From IMG/VR virus record IMGVR_UViG_3300032523_001802, positions 1-47,126 of that record: 47,126 bases of DNA; one strand, written 5' to 3'. Made by a program: the position numbers and the translations under genes. The notes below the pieces were generated by a model that ran no database searches, was not told the DNA's origin, and was given only the letters and a program-made list of their open reading frames with translations. This stretch comes from a virus. This document shows positions 27,785-34,713 of the stretch, one piece after another (positions within the stretch are counted from its first letter, which is position 1; the number at the start of each line of letters is the position of its first letter).

Positions 27785-28918
27785 ATGACTAGGCAGCGAA
27801 TGTTTTTAGATATTAATTGTGTAGATGCGGCGCGTGCACGGATACGGCACGTTTATGACACCTTTGACACAGTTTGTGTGCAGTTCTCGGGCGGCAAAGA
27901 TTCAACAGCGGTTTTATATCTTGCAAAAGAAGTTCACGAAGAGCGAGGACTTGGCCCGGTCAAAGTAATATTTAGAGACGAAGAAATGGTTAGCCCAAGA
28001 ATTGCTGAGTATATTGAAAAAGTTAAGAATTATCCGTGGGTCGATATGGAGTGGTATTGTTTGCCAACTACTTCAGAAATATGGGTACTTGGGCGTAGAC
28101 AGTCTGTCATTTTTTGGAGCGATAAACGTAAGGCCGAAGGGCGATTAGTGAGAGATATGCCCCCATGGGCAATTAGTGGCCATCATTTTGGCTTACCCCA
28201 CGACAAACCAATTCCTCAATCAATTGACTACTACACGACACAAGGCAAAACTGGCAATATTGCTTTTTTGACTGGCGTAAGGGCAAATGAATCAATGGTT
28301 CGTTACCGCTCATTGGTTCAAAAACTTCACGAGAATTACATTGTGTCGCCTTATAAAATGAAAAAAAGCATCCCTTTAAAAATGGCTAAGGTTATATACG
28401 ATTGGCAAACAAATGATGTTTTTAAGTACATAATCGAAGAACATAATGCTGAATATTGTTCTTATTATGACGTTGCGGCAATGACTGGGAGTAATACGAG
28501 AGTTGGAATTCCTTTGCACGCAGTAGCCATTAGGAGAATTGGTGACGTGATTAAAACGGAGCCAGAATTTTACGACAGACTTGTTAAGGCTTTTCCTTAT
28601 ATTGACGCTCAACGTTTATATTGGTCATCCCTTGATGTTGATGCAATCATTAAAAATTACGCACAGTTTGGTTTTGATGGAGCAAAAATGTTTATTGATG
28701 ACTATATGATTGGCGAAACAAAAACTACACGCGCACGCGCTTATGTCGCTGAATTTCGTAAAAAACATTCGTCTGACCCAAAATCTTATACCGTGTACCA
28801 AATGATTAGAACAATGTTTTTGGATTCAATCAATTCAGTAGTTTCGGTAAGCCCAATTGGCCCAAAAACAAAAGTATACGCGGTTCGTGAATTGTCAGAA
28901 ATGATAGACGAATTGTAA
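27785..28918 (+). CDS. PAPS reductase / DndC / IbrA-like PP-loop ATPase
   Basis: This encodes 377 aa. The PP-loop V-Q-F-S-G-G-K-D-S at 32-40 binds ATP, and G-V-R-A-N-E-S-M-V-R-Y-R matches the second conserved motif of the adenosine-phosphosulfate reductase family. The protein is longer than metabolic CysH and lacks an obvious C-terminal Cys motif. That fits the DndC/IbrA-like group, some members of which act in DNA phosphorothioation or in unknown nucleotide modification. No DndD/DndE or desulfurase is in the window. Flanked on both sides by ParB-fold genes in the same orientation. Confidence 0.88.
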   Translation: MTRQRMFLDINCVDAARARIRHVYDTFDTVCVQFSGGKDSTAVLYLAKEVHEERGLGPVKVIFRDEEMVSPRIAEYIEKVKNYPWVDMEWYCLPTTSEIWVLGRRQSVIFWSDKRKAEGRLVRDMPPWAISGHHFGLPHDKPIPQSIDYYTTQGKTGNIAFLTGVRANESMVRYRSLVQKLHENYIVSPYKMKKSIPLKMAKVIYDWQTNDVFKYIIEEHNAEYCSYYDVAAMTGSNTRVGIPLHAVAIRRIGDVIKTEPEFYDRLVKAFPYIDAQRLYWSSLDVDAIIKNYAQFGFDGAKMFIDDYMIGETKTTRARAYVAEFRKKHSSDPKSYTVYQMIRTMFLDSINSVVSVSPIGPKTKVYAVRELSEMIDEL

Positions 28919-28959
28919 TAATTTAACAAAAATAAACAATAAGAAAGCAGGATGGTGGT

Positions 28960-29508
28960 ATGGAAATCGAATTTATCAATATTGATAAACTTACTAAACC
29001 TGAATGGCACGCGACCTATATTCTTAGGCCCGACCTACTCGTTCTTTCCACTTCTCTTTTGCGGTACGGATTCCTGACTCCAATAATTGTTCAAAAAGAT
29101 ACAAATATTATTATTGATGGTTACCAAAGATGGATGCTTGCTAAAGAAATAGTTGAGTTAAATAAAAAAACCAACAATTTGGTGCCCGTTCTTTTTGTTA
29201 GTTGCGACTCACTTGAAGCCATGGTGATGCATTTACAGTTAAATCGGGGTAGGGGGAATCTTTTGGCACACAAGGTTTCGTCAATTGTTAGGGATTTATT
29301 CAATAGTGGCGAATACGCCGAAAAAGATTTTGACCGTTTATTGATGATGAAGCATGATGAACTGGATGTTCTTTTTGACGGCACAATTATCAAGCATAGG
29401 AAAATCTCTGAACATAAATATTCACGTGCGTGGGTGCCAGTTGAGGCGCCTGCTGGGACAGTAGGTGTCGTGCCAGTAATTGAGCGTCCACCCAACAAAG
29501 ATAGGTAG
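28960..29508 (+). CDS. ParB-like nuclease-domain protein (second)
   Basis: This encodes 182 aa with AGGATGG upstream. It has a ParB-like core: R-Y-G-F-L-T-P-I-I-V-Q, I-I-I-D-G-Y-Q-R-W-M-L-A, then M-H-L-Q-L-N-R-G-R-G. It is shorter than the 266-aa paralogue and differs strongly from it in sequence. It closes the ParB / PP-loop / ParB cassette, which suggests the two ParB proteins have distinct roles. The C-terminal 40 residues are Pro/Val-rich with no recognised domain. Confidence 0.85.
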   Translation: MEIEFINIDKLTKPEWHATYILRPDLLVLSTSLLRYGFLTPIIVQKDTNIIIDGYQRWMLAKEIVELNKKTNNLVPVLFVSCDSLEAMVMHLQLNRGRGNLLAHKVSSIVRDLFNSGEYAEKDFDRLLMMKHDELDVLFDGTIIKHRKISEHKYSRAWVPVEAPAGTVGVVPVIERPPNKDR

Positions 29509-29511
29509 TAA

Positions 29512-29542
29512 CCATAAAGTAGCAATATGCTACACTTTATGG
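29512..29542. promoter_or_regulatory. Strong hairpin between second ParB gene and structural genes
   Basis: An inverted repeat of 13 bases pairs 29512-29524 with 29528-29542 across an ATA loop, with a two-base AC bulge in the right arm. It lacks a following U-tract, so a simple intrinsic terminator is unlikely. It marks the border between the DNA-metabolism block and the connector genes and may be an operator, RNA-processing site or part of a promoter. Confidence 0.55.
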
Positions 29543-29566
29543 AGTATTGACTATTTGGGAGACAGA

Positions 29567-29782
29567 ATGGACACACAAAACAATATTGGTGGCGACGAAT
29601 CAGAAGGTCGTGGTGGCACTATCCGTAGGTTGGCAAATCGAGTAAATGAGGCGATTGCTCGTCGTCGAACTGGTCGTATCCCTACGGCTTCCACTGGTCA
29701 AATTCTGGCCGAATCTGGTGCTGGACGTTTACTAGACCGAGCATTGCGTAGAGTTAGACGCCGTCGTACGCCTGTCGCTTAA
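29567..29782 (+). CDS. Small Arg-rich protein at start of the tail/connector operon
   Basis: This encodes 71 aa from the ATG at 29567 with GGGAG five bases upstream; an earlier start at 29480 would overlap the ParB gene and lacks a site. The protein is acidic and Gly-rich at the N-terminus and very Arg-rich afterwards (I-A-R-R-R-T-G-R, then A-L-R-R-V-R-R-R-R). It could bind nucleic acid or be a small internal virion protein. No family recognised. Confidence 0.7.
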   Translation: MDTQNNIGGDESEGRGGTIRRLANRVNEAIARRRTGRIPTASTGQILAESGAGRLLDRALRRVRRRRTPVA

Positions 29783-29812
29783 ACCAATACTCCAGAACTG
29801 GGGTAAAAAATT

Positions 29813-30445
29813 ATGTTAGTAACTTCAACAGACCTAAGAACCTACATGGACGTTACGTTGTCTAATAGACAATTAGACGCTGCCGATATTGTTCTTGCTG
29901 GTCTTCAAAGCGAACTTGAAGCCTTCTTAAATCGCCCGATTGAGGTTGGTACTTTTACAAACGAGACACACGTATTTCCGGCAACACATGTCGGTATTCC
30001 GTTGACTTCTTTTTTCTATAATCAGAGCCTAGACAGCACATCAGCCGCAGGAACCGTAACTTATAGTGAACCGCCAACAACTATTTATTTAAGAAATAGC
30101 CCGGTGGTGACTGTTAGTAATGTCACTTTATTTCCAGTTCAATCGAATTCTCAAGTCTTAGTTGTCGACCAAGATTATACCGTGCGCAGATATGGTGTCG
30201 ATGTTTACCGTGGATTTGCAAACGATGTTATTAAAGTGACCTATACCGCAGGTCTTGTTGGTGCGAACATAAAAATGTTTAAATTAATGATTCTAAGAGC
30301 AGCAACAAGAGAAATGCAAAACATGCATGACGATGTTGTCGGTGTTAAAGATTTAAACCCTAGAAATGTAGCAATAGCAGAAACTGGCTTTACTGACAAA
30401 GAATTAATAATGCTAAAACGGTACAAGCGTCATCGGATTTCTTAA
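29813..30445 (+). CDS. Head-tail connector / adaptor protein
   Basis: This encodes 210 aa. The N-terminal helices (L-R-T-Y-M-D-V, then V-L-A-G-L-Q-S-E-L-E-A-F-L-N-R-P-I-E), the beta-rich middle with Y-L-R-N-S-P-V-V-T-V, D-Y-T-V-R-R-Y-G-V, and V-T-Y-T-A-G followed by a helix match head-completion adaptors of the HK97 gp6/SPP1 gp15 type. Such proteins attach below the portal and seal packaged DNA. The next gene starts directly after its stop. Confidence 0.85.
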   Translation: MLVTSTDLRTYMDVTLSNRQLDAADIVLAGLQSELEAFLNRPIEVGTFTNETHVFPATHVGIPLTSFFYNQSLDSTSAAGTVTYSEPPTTIYLRNSPVVTVSNVTLFPVQSNSQVLVVDQDYTVRRYGVDVYRGFANDVIKVTYTAGLVGANIKMFKLMILRAATREMQNMHDDVVGVKDLNPRNVAIAETGFTDKELIMLKRYKRHRIS

Positions 30446-30907
30446 ATGGGGTTTTTACTTAAGGCTCGCATTGACGAAGACGGTATGTCTGACGCCAAAG
30501 ACAAATTAAAAGACATTAAACACCGCTCAAAGAATTTACAACCCGCGCTTGTAAAAGCCGGTTTATCTTTAAGAAAATATATGGCCGAAAATTATACTTC
30601 GCAAGGTTTACTGGTTGGCGGGTGGGCACCATTAAACCCTAAGTATGCAGCGTGGAAATCTACACATTTCCCAGGAGCACCTCCGATGGTTAGGACTGGC
30701 GCTCTTTTCAATTCGGTGGCCGTTGTTGGCCCAGAAATTGATGCTCACGATACTTGGGCTACTTATAGTACAAATATTCAATACGCAAAATTCCATCAAT
30801 ATGGGACAACCAAGATGCCAAAGCGCGAAGTTTTGTTTGCGCCAGAAGTTTGGCAAGAAGAACTGGCATCAATAGTTAAAAAATATGTAGTGGATGGGAC
30901 GCTCTAA
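30446..30907 (+). CDS. Virion morphogenesis / tail completion protein (HK97 gp10 or Mu gpG-like)
   Basis: This encodes 153 aa, starting immediately after the adaptor stop. Residues 75-135 hold P-P-M-V-R-T-G-A-L-F-N-S-V, Y-A-K-F-H-Q-Y-G-T, and P-K-R-E-V-L-F-A-P, the standard signature of phage virion morphogenesis proteins. These act at the head-tail interface or in tail completion. The following gene overlaps or abuts its end. Confidence 0.88.
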   Translation: MGFLLKARIDEDGMSDAKDKLKDIKHRSKNLQPALVKAGLSLRKYMAENYTSQGLLVGGWAPLNPKYAAWKSTHFPGAPPMVRTGALFNSVAVVGPEIDAHDTWATYSTNIQYAKFHQYGTTKMPKREVLFAPEVWQEELASIVKKYVVDGTL

Positions 30908-30908
30908 T

Positions 30909-31547
30909 ATGCCCGATTCATATCAGTTAATGCATGGTGCGCAATTCGCAAAAGAATATGTTTCTAATTATCTAGAATTAGATATCCCAACCCGTTGCAA
31001 TCGTTATAGAAATGGTTGGCAATTAAGCGACACCCAATTACCGACTCCAGAAAGGTTTTTTACTTTTGAACCATTAGCCCTTGATACTTGGCCAACTATT
31101 ATTACAGTTGTCATTTCAACTTCTTCTTTTAGTCGTGATTCATACGACGGATACGACCCCCTATACAGGGTGACTTATCAGATGAGGACCTATGTTTGGT
31201 GCAGGGGATTGGGTTCCGAAGAGGCAACTATTGCAAGAGACAGGCTCACCACTGTTGTTCGGTCTGCTTTACTGGACTATCCGTGCCTACAAGCCACCGA
31301 TACTCGGCAAACATTTCAAGCAAAGATTGAAGAATCAACTATTAGAGAAGAATTTTCTGATACAACACTTTTAAAAGGTGACAGAGTTATGGCTGGTTCA
31401 TATATCGGTTACGAAATGTCAATAAATGAAATAGTTACACGTGCGGACATATTCCAGCCAACTTCCCAAAACCCTACAGATATTTCACTTGAGGTACTAC
31501 AACAGGGTGTGACCGACACCAATCTTTCTACGGCTAATTGGTCTTAG
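30909..31547 (+). CDS. Tail terminator-like protein
   Basis: This encodes 212 aa from the ATG two bases after the preceding stop; a GTG at 30894 would add five residues. The beta-alpha pattern with a long variable loop, Y-R-V-T-Y-Q-M-R-T-Y-V-W and a helix A-R-D-R-L-T-T-V-V-R-S-A-L-L-D, and the position between the completion protein and sheath, fit tail terminators (lambda gpU-like fold), which cap the tail and join it to the head. Sequence similarity alone is weak. Confidence 0.7.
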   Translation: MPDSYQLMHGAQFAKEYVSNYLELDIPTRCNRYRNGWQLSDTQLPTPERFFTFEPLALDTWPTIITVVISTSSFSRDSYDGYDPLYRVTYQMRTYVWCRGLGSEEATIARDRLTTVVRSALLDYPCLQATDTRQTFQAKIEESTIREEFSDTTLLKGDRVMAGSYIGYEMSINEIVTRADIFQPTSQNPTDISLEVLQQGVTDTNLSTANWS

Positions 31548-31609
31548 TTCTCTTTCTGCTCTTGTTTTTTGGGTACACTTTATATAAGTAATTAGATTGG
31601 ATTTAAAAA

Positions 31610-31903
31610 ATGGCTCAATTATTAACATTCTTAGATTTAAACGTGGATATCACGAAACTCAAAGAATCTGGGATTGTGGTCAAAAATCAATCAGGTGGTC
31701 CATTTGACCTTGACTCAGGCGGCACATTACTTCACTCTAATCAAATTGTTATGGTTTCTCAAATGACTCCAGTAATTGAAAAAGGCCTAAAGGACGAAAA
31801 ATTAACAATCCTCAAACCTCTTAATCAAGAAAAAGCACCACCGAATAAACAAGAAGTTCCGCAAACAGTTGCTACGAGCAGCGAGAAAACATCTGTACAA
31901 TAG
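31610..31903 (+). CDS. Small hypothetical protein upstream of tail sheath
   Basis: This encodes 97 aa. A short beta-rich region carries V-V-K-N-Q-S-G-G-P-F-D-L-D-S-G-G, then a Pro/Gln/Lys-rich, probably disordered C-terminus. No recognised family. Its place just before the sheath suggests a tail or connector accessory. The upstream 62 bases contain an AT-rich promoter-like stretch with TACACTTTAT. Confidence 0.65.
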   Translation: MAQLLTFLDLNVDITKLKESGIVVKNQSGGPFDLDSGGTLLHSNQIVMVSQMTPVIEKGLKDEKLTILKPLNQEKAPPNKQEVPQTVATSSEKTSVQ

Positions 31904-31961
31904 AAGAAAACAAGGTGTCATTTTTCTGCAACTCGAGTGTGAAAAAGATTAGGAAGGTTTT

Positions 31962-33431
31962 ATGGTAGGCGTAAACATACAAACAGCAGTAAGAACAGGT
32001 CCGACAAACTCAGTAACTCCATCTGCTTCCCAGATGTTTTTGGTGGGCGTTACGGAACGCGGTTCTGTAACTCAGGCTAATCTTGTAACTAGCCTTTCTG
32101 AATTTGAAGCAATCTATGGTGGCTATATTTCAACAGGCTACGCACACCCAGCAGCCCAAACATTTTTTGAAGAAGGTGGAACTCGTGTGTGGATTGGTCG
32201 AACTGCAGCGGCTTCGCCAACAACAGGAACCTTAGCATTACTCAATAGTGCTGGTTCTCCTGCTACGTGTGTAACTATCAATGCTAATGGTCCTGGTTCT
32301 TGGAGTACTGGTATTAAAGTGGTTGTAGCAACAGGAACTGTTGCTGGAACAAAAATTGTTACTCTTTTTGACAATGACGTTTTGTTTTTTAGTTCGGGCA
32401 ATTGCTCGACATCTTTACAAATTGTTGGAAGAATCAATGCACATCCGGTTGCTAGCAAAAGAGTCGTTGCGGTAGATGCAGGAACAGCAACACTCCCTGC
32501 CAACCTATCAACAAGCAATACGCTTAGTGCTGGCAGTGCCTCTGCGCCGTTAGTTGCCGATATTGTAAATACTGCTAATGATTTGTTCCTAGAGTCTTAC
32601 GGAACTGGCGTAGTTATTTGTCCAGAAAGTTCGCATACAACAGTTCAAACTGGTCTTGCAACCCACGCAAACTCTTATAACCGAATTGCGTTTTTGTATG
32701 GTGCGTTTGACGACACAGTCGCTGAAGCAACTACTGCTGGCGATGCGTTGGCTGGTGCAGCAATATACCCAGAGCATGTTTCTTACCTCTATCCATGGGT
32801 TTACGTTCCAACATCCACGTCTGGAGTTAATCGCTTAATTCCGCCAGACTCTTATGCCGCAGCCAAAAGAGCGGTTGCGCACATTCAAGTAGGACCGCAT
32901 CAACCAGGTGCTGGTTTGATTTCTTCTGCTCGATTTGTCAATGGTGTAGCCACAGATATTAATAAGACCAACGGTGACGCACTTGATGTTGCATACGTAA
33001 ACGCAATTCGTTTGATTAATAACTCGGTTCGTATTTATGGTGCACGAAGCGTGAGCAGCGACACACTAAACTTCCGTTACATCACAGCGCAAGACGTTGT
33101 AAATAAAGTGGTTGTTGAGGCCAATAACTCTCTCGAAGACTTGGTCTTTAGCGTGATTGACGGACGCAATACGGTGTTTGCAAGCGTTGAGTCAAAATTG
33201 TTCTCAGTGCTTGAACCACTAAGAACAATGGGTGCTTTGTTTGAAGCGTTTGACGCAAATGGAAAACAAGTTGATTTTGGCTACACAGTAAAGTGTGATT
33301 CAACAATTAACCCAGTTACACAACTTGCTGATGGCCTTATTAAGGCGCGTGTTGGCCTACGGGTCTCAAGCGTTGGCGACAAAATCGAAGTCGACATCAT
33401 TAAGTCAAACCTGACTAAGTCAGTCGTCTAA
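31962..33431 (+). CDS. Contractile tail sheath protein
   Basis: This encodes 489 aa with AGGAAGG upstream. The N-terminus has F-L-V-G-V-T-E-R-G, L-V-T-S-L-S-E-F-E-A-I-Y-G-G, and A-A-Q-T-F-F-E-E-G-G-T-R-V-W-I-G-R, as in myovirus sheaths. The C-terminus carries V-Y-G-A-R-S-V, F-R-Y-I-T-A-Q-D-V-V, and ends in a beta strand that interlocks subunits. It forms the outer contractile tube, establishing myovirus morphology. Confidence 0.95.
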   Translation: MVGVNIQTAVRTGPTNSVTPSASQMFLVGVTERGSVTQANLVTSLSEFEAIYGGYISTGYAHPAAQTFFEEGGTRVWIGRTAAASPTTGTLALLNSAGSPATCVTINANGPGSWSTGIKVVVATGTVAGTKIVTLFDNDVLFFSSGNCSTSLQIVGRINAHPVASKRVVAVDAGTATLPANLSTSNTLSAGSASAPLVADIVNTANDLFLESYGTGVVICPESSHTTVQTGLATHANSYNRIAFLYGAFDDTVAEATTAGDALAGAAIYPEHVSYLYPWVYVPTSTSGVNRLIPPDSYAAAKRAVAHIQVGPHQPGAGLISSARFVNGVATDINKTNGDALDVAYVNAIRLINNSVRIYGARSVSSDTLNFRYITAQDVVNKVVVEANNSLEDLVFSVIDGRNTVFASVESKLFSVLEPLRTMGALFEAFDANGKQVDFGYTVKCDSTINPVTQLADGLIKARVGLRVSSVGDKIEVDIIKSNLTKSVV

Positions 33432-33449
33432 GCCACGGAGGAATAGAAC

Positions 33450-33917
33450 ATGGCAAAAGTATCCCAAAGACAAGTCCTAGCAAGAATTGCACCGCACGAA
33501 AACGCGGCGCTCCCTAAGTGGGAATCGTTTCTTTTTGCTCAAGTATCAGGTGGGGAAATGACCGCATCTGTAGAAAAAATTTACGAAGGTGGGGCGTCTT
33601 CTCCTACCGTTCTATGTGCTCCGTTTGATATTGGCGACATTACTCTTACGGCTCACTACGACGATGACAGAATTCCTACAGACGGCAAAACTGGACTTGC
33701 AGCAAAAATCGCTTCTTTGCGAAATTTCGTAGGTAAAGGTTATTACGACATTTACGTAGAGACTTACAATTGCGATATTGCAGTTCCTGGTCTTGACCGT
33801 GTGTATTCAAAAGCACTACTTGTTGGTCTTACTGAACCAGATGGAGATTCATCGTCTGGTGCTCCTTCAACTTTTGCATTAACCTTCTCGGTTTCAAAAG
33901 TAGCAAGTAAAGCCTAA
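33450..33917 (+). CDS. Tail tube protein
   Basis: This encodes 155 aa with GGAGGA upstream and 18 bases after the sheath stop, the usual sheath-tube order. It is beta-rich: G-E-M-T-A-S-V-E-K-I-Y-E-G-G, I-G-D-I-T-L-T-A-H-Y-D, and a C-terminal F-A-L-T-F-S-V-S strand, consistent with a T4 gp19-like inner tube. Size is typical. Confidence 0.87.
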   Translation: MAKVSQRQVLARIAPHENAALPKWESFLFAQVSGGEMTASVEKIYEGGASSPTVLCAPFDIGDITLTAHYDDDRIPTDGKTGLAAKIASLRNFVGKGYYDIYVETYNCDIAVPGLDRVYSKALLVGLTEPDGDSSSGAPSTFALTFSVSKVASKA

Positions 33918-33954
33918 AAGATTCCTTAATCTTTGACACTTTATTAAGTGTCAA
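33917..33954. promoter_or_regulatory. Two adjacent hairpins after the tail tube gene
   Basis: Directly after the tube stop, AAAGATT at 33917-33923 pairs with AATCTTT at 33928-33934 around a CCTT loop. TTGACACTT at 33933-33941 then pairs perfectly with AAGTGTCAA at 33946-33954 around TATT. They share two bases, so they may compete. Position suggests attenuation or transcript processing to make less chaperone than tube. No U-tract follows. Confidence 0.55.
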
Positions 33955-33972
33955 TGTGTTAGTTTGACGTTT

Positions 33973-34506
33973 ATGACAAATGAACTTTACTCAGAAACTA
34001 ATGACGACAAAAAAACACGTAGCGCAAAAACAGAAGCATCGCCGCGTAAAGAAGAAACTGTTTTAGAACAGTTAACTTCCGCCATCAAGAAGAAAGTTGA
34101 ACGACCAATTGTTCATCTTGACGTGCCTGAGCGTCCAGGCGTAACTTTGATTATTAGTCCAAATATCACACAAAACCAATTACGAAATTGGCGAAAAAAT
34201 GCAGGGGAAGACTCAAAAAACGGTATGGATTCATTAAAGTTTGCCTGCTCGGTAGTTGGTCATACAACTAAGGGAATGATTTTTAACGAACAAGAAGTAA
34301 TGGATGAGAATAGTAACGAACTTACTTTTGCATCTGACACAATTTTGGCAATGACTGACACTACTCGTCCAGTCCCAGATTGCGTACGTGCTTTTTTTGG
34401 AGTAGACCCGCACGTTGAGGGAGCAGCATTGGCCATTCTTGAGGCTGCTGGGTATTCGGATACCGTTGATACATCGGACCCGCTGAAGGAGTCTTCGACG
34501 AATTAG
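33973..34506 (+). CDS. Tail assembly chaperone, short form
   Basis: This encodes 177 aa from the ATG at 33973; a TTG three codons earlier is unlikely. The charged N-terminus is followed by a compact domain with L-R-N-W-R-K-N-A-G, F-A-C-S-V-V-G-H-T-T-K-G, and a C-terminal helix. Placement between tube and tape measure, with an overlapping open frame downstream, is the classical arrangement of chaperones (lambda gpG/gpGT) that hold the tape measure during tail assembly. Confidence 0.8.
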   Translation: MTNELYSETNDDKKTRSAKTEASPRKEETVLEQLTSAIKKKVERPIVHLDVPERPGVTLIISPNITQNQLRNWRKNAGEDSKNGMDSLKFACSVVGHTTKGMIFNEQEVMDENSNELTFASDTILAMTDTTRPVPDCVRAFFGVDPHVEGAALAILEAAGYSDTVDTSDPLKESSTN

Positions 34507-34667
34507 TTGAGGACTCTAATATTATCAACGCTGCCAGATTGGGAGAGTTGTGGGGCACAAATCCACTTGAATTACTAAATTCGTCGCCAGATGAATGGAT
34601 GGTATTAATGGCATGTGCTAAAGTTGTTAGTGAAGACCGCGAGCGAGAACGGCGCGAAAACAAGTAG
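34470..34667 (+). CDS. Frameshift extension of tail assembly chaperone (-1 frame)
   Basis: The -1 frame relative to the short chaperone is open from 34470 to the TAG at 34665-34667, overlapping the end of the short frame. It encodes L-G-E-L-W-G-T-N-P-L-E-L-L and ends in a highly charged E-R-E-R-R-E-N-K, typical of the gpT-like part. It has no suitable start codon for the full frame. A shift between 34470 and 34503 would give a fusion of about 230 aa. No canonical X-XXY-YYZ heptamer is visible; a CCG to CCC slip near 34480 is one candidate. Start given is the first possible codon of the open frame. Confidence 0.7.
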   Translation, partial: YIGPAEGVFDELVEDSNIINAARLGELWGTNPLELLNSSPDEWMVLMACAKVVSEDRERERRENK

Positions 34668-34681
34668 CACTCCCCTCGAAC

Positions 34682-34702
34682 GCCCTATTTAAAAAATAAG
34701 GC
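34682..34702. promoter_or_regulatory. Hairpin upstream of the tape measure gene
   Basis: Nine-base arms (GCCCTATTT and AAATAAGGC, one mismatch) around an AAA loop lie between the chaperone frameshift stop and the tape measure ATG. The start has no clear Shine-Dalgarno sequence. The hairpin may tune translation of the tape measure, or may be chance in AT-rich DNA. Confidence 0.35.
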
Positions 34703-34713
34703 TGTTTCGACAT

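Noticed and set aside
26975-29508. ParB genes as a plasmid-type partition system
   Set aside because: No ParA ATPase or parS-like repeats are visible, and the PAPS-reductase-like neighbour fits a different role.
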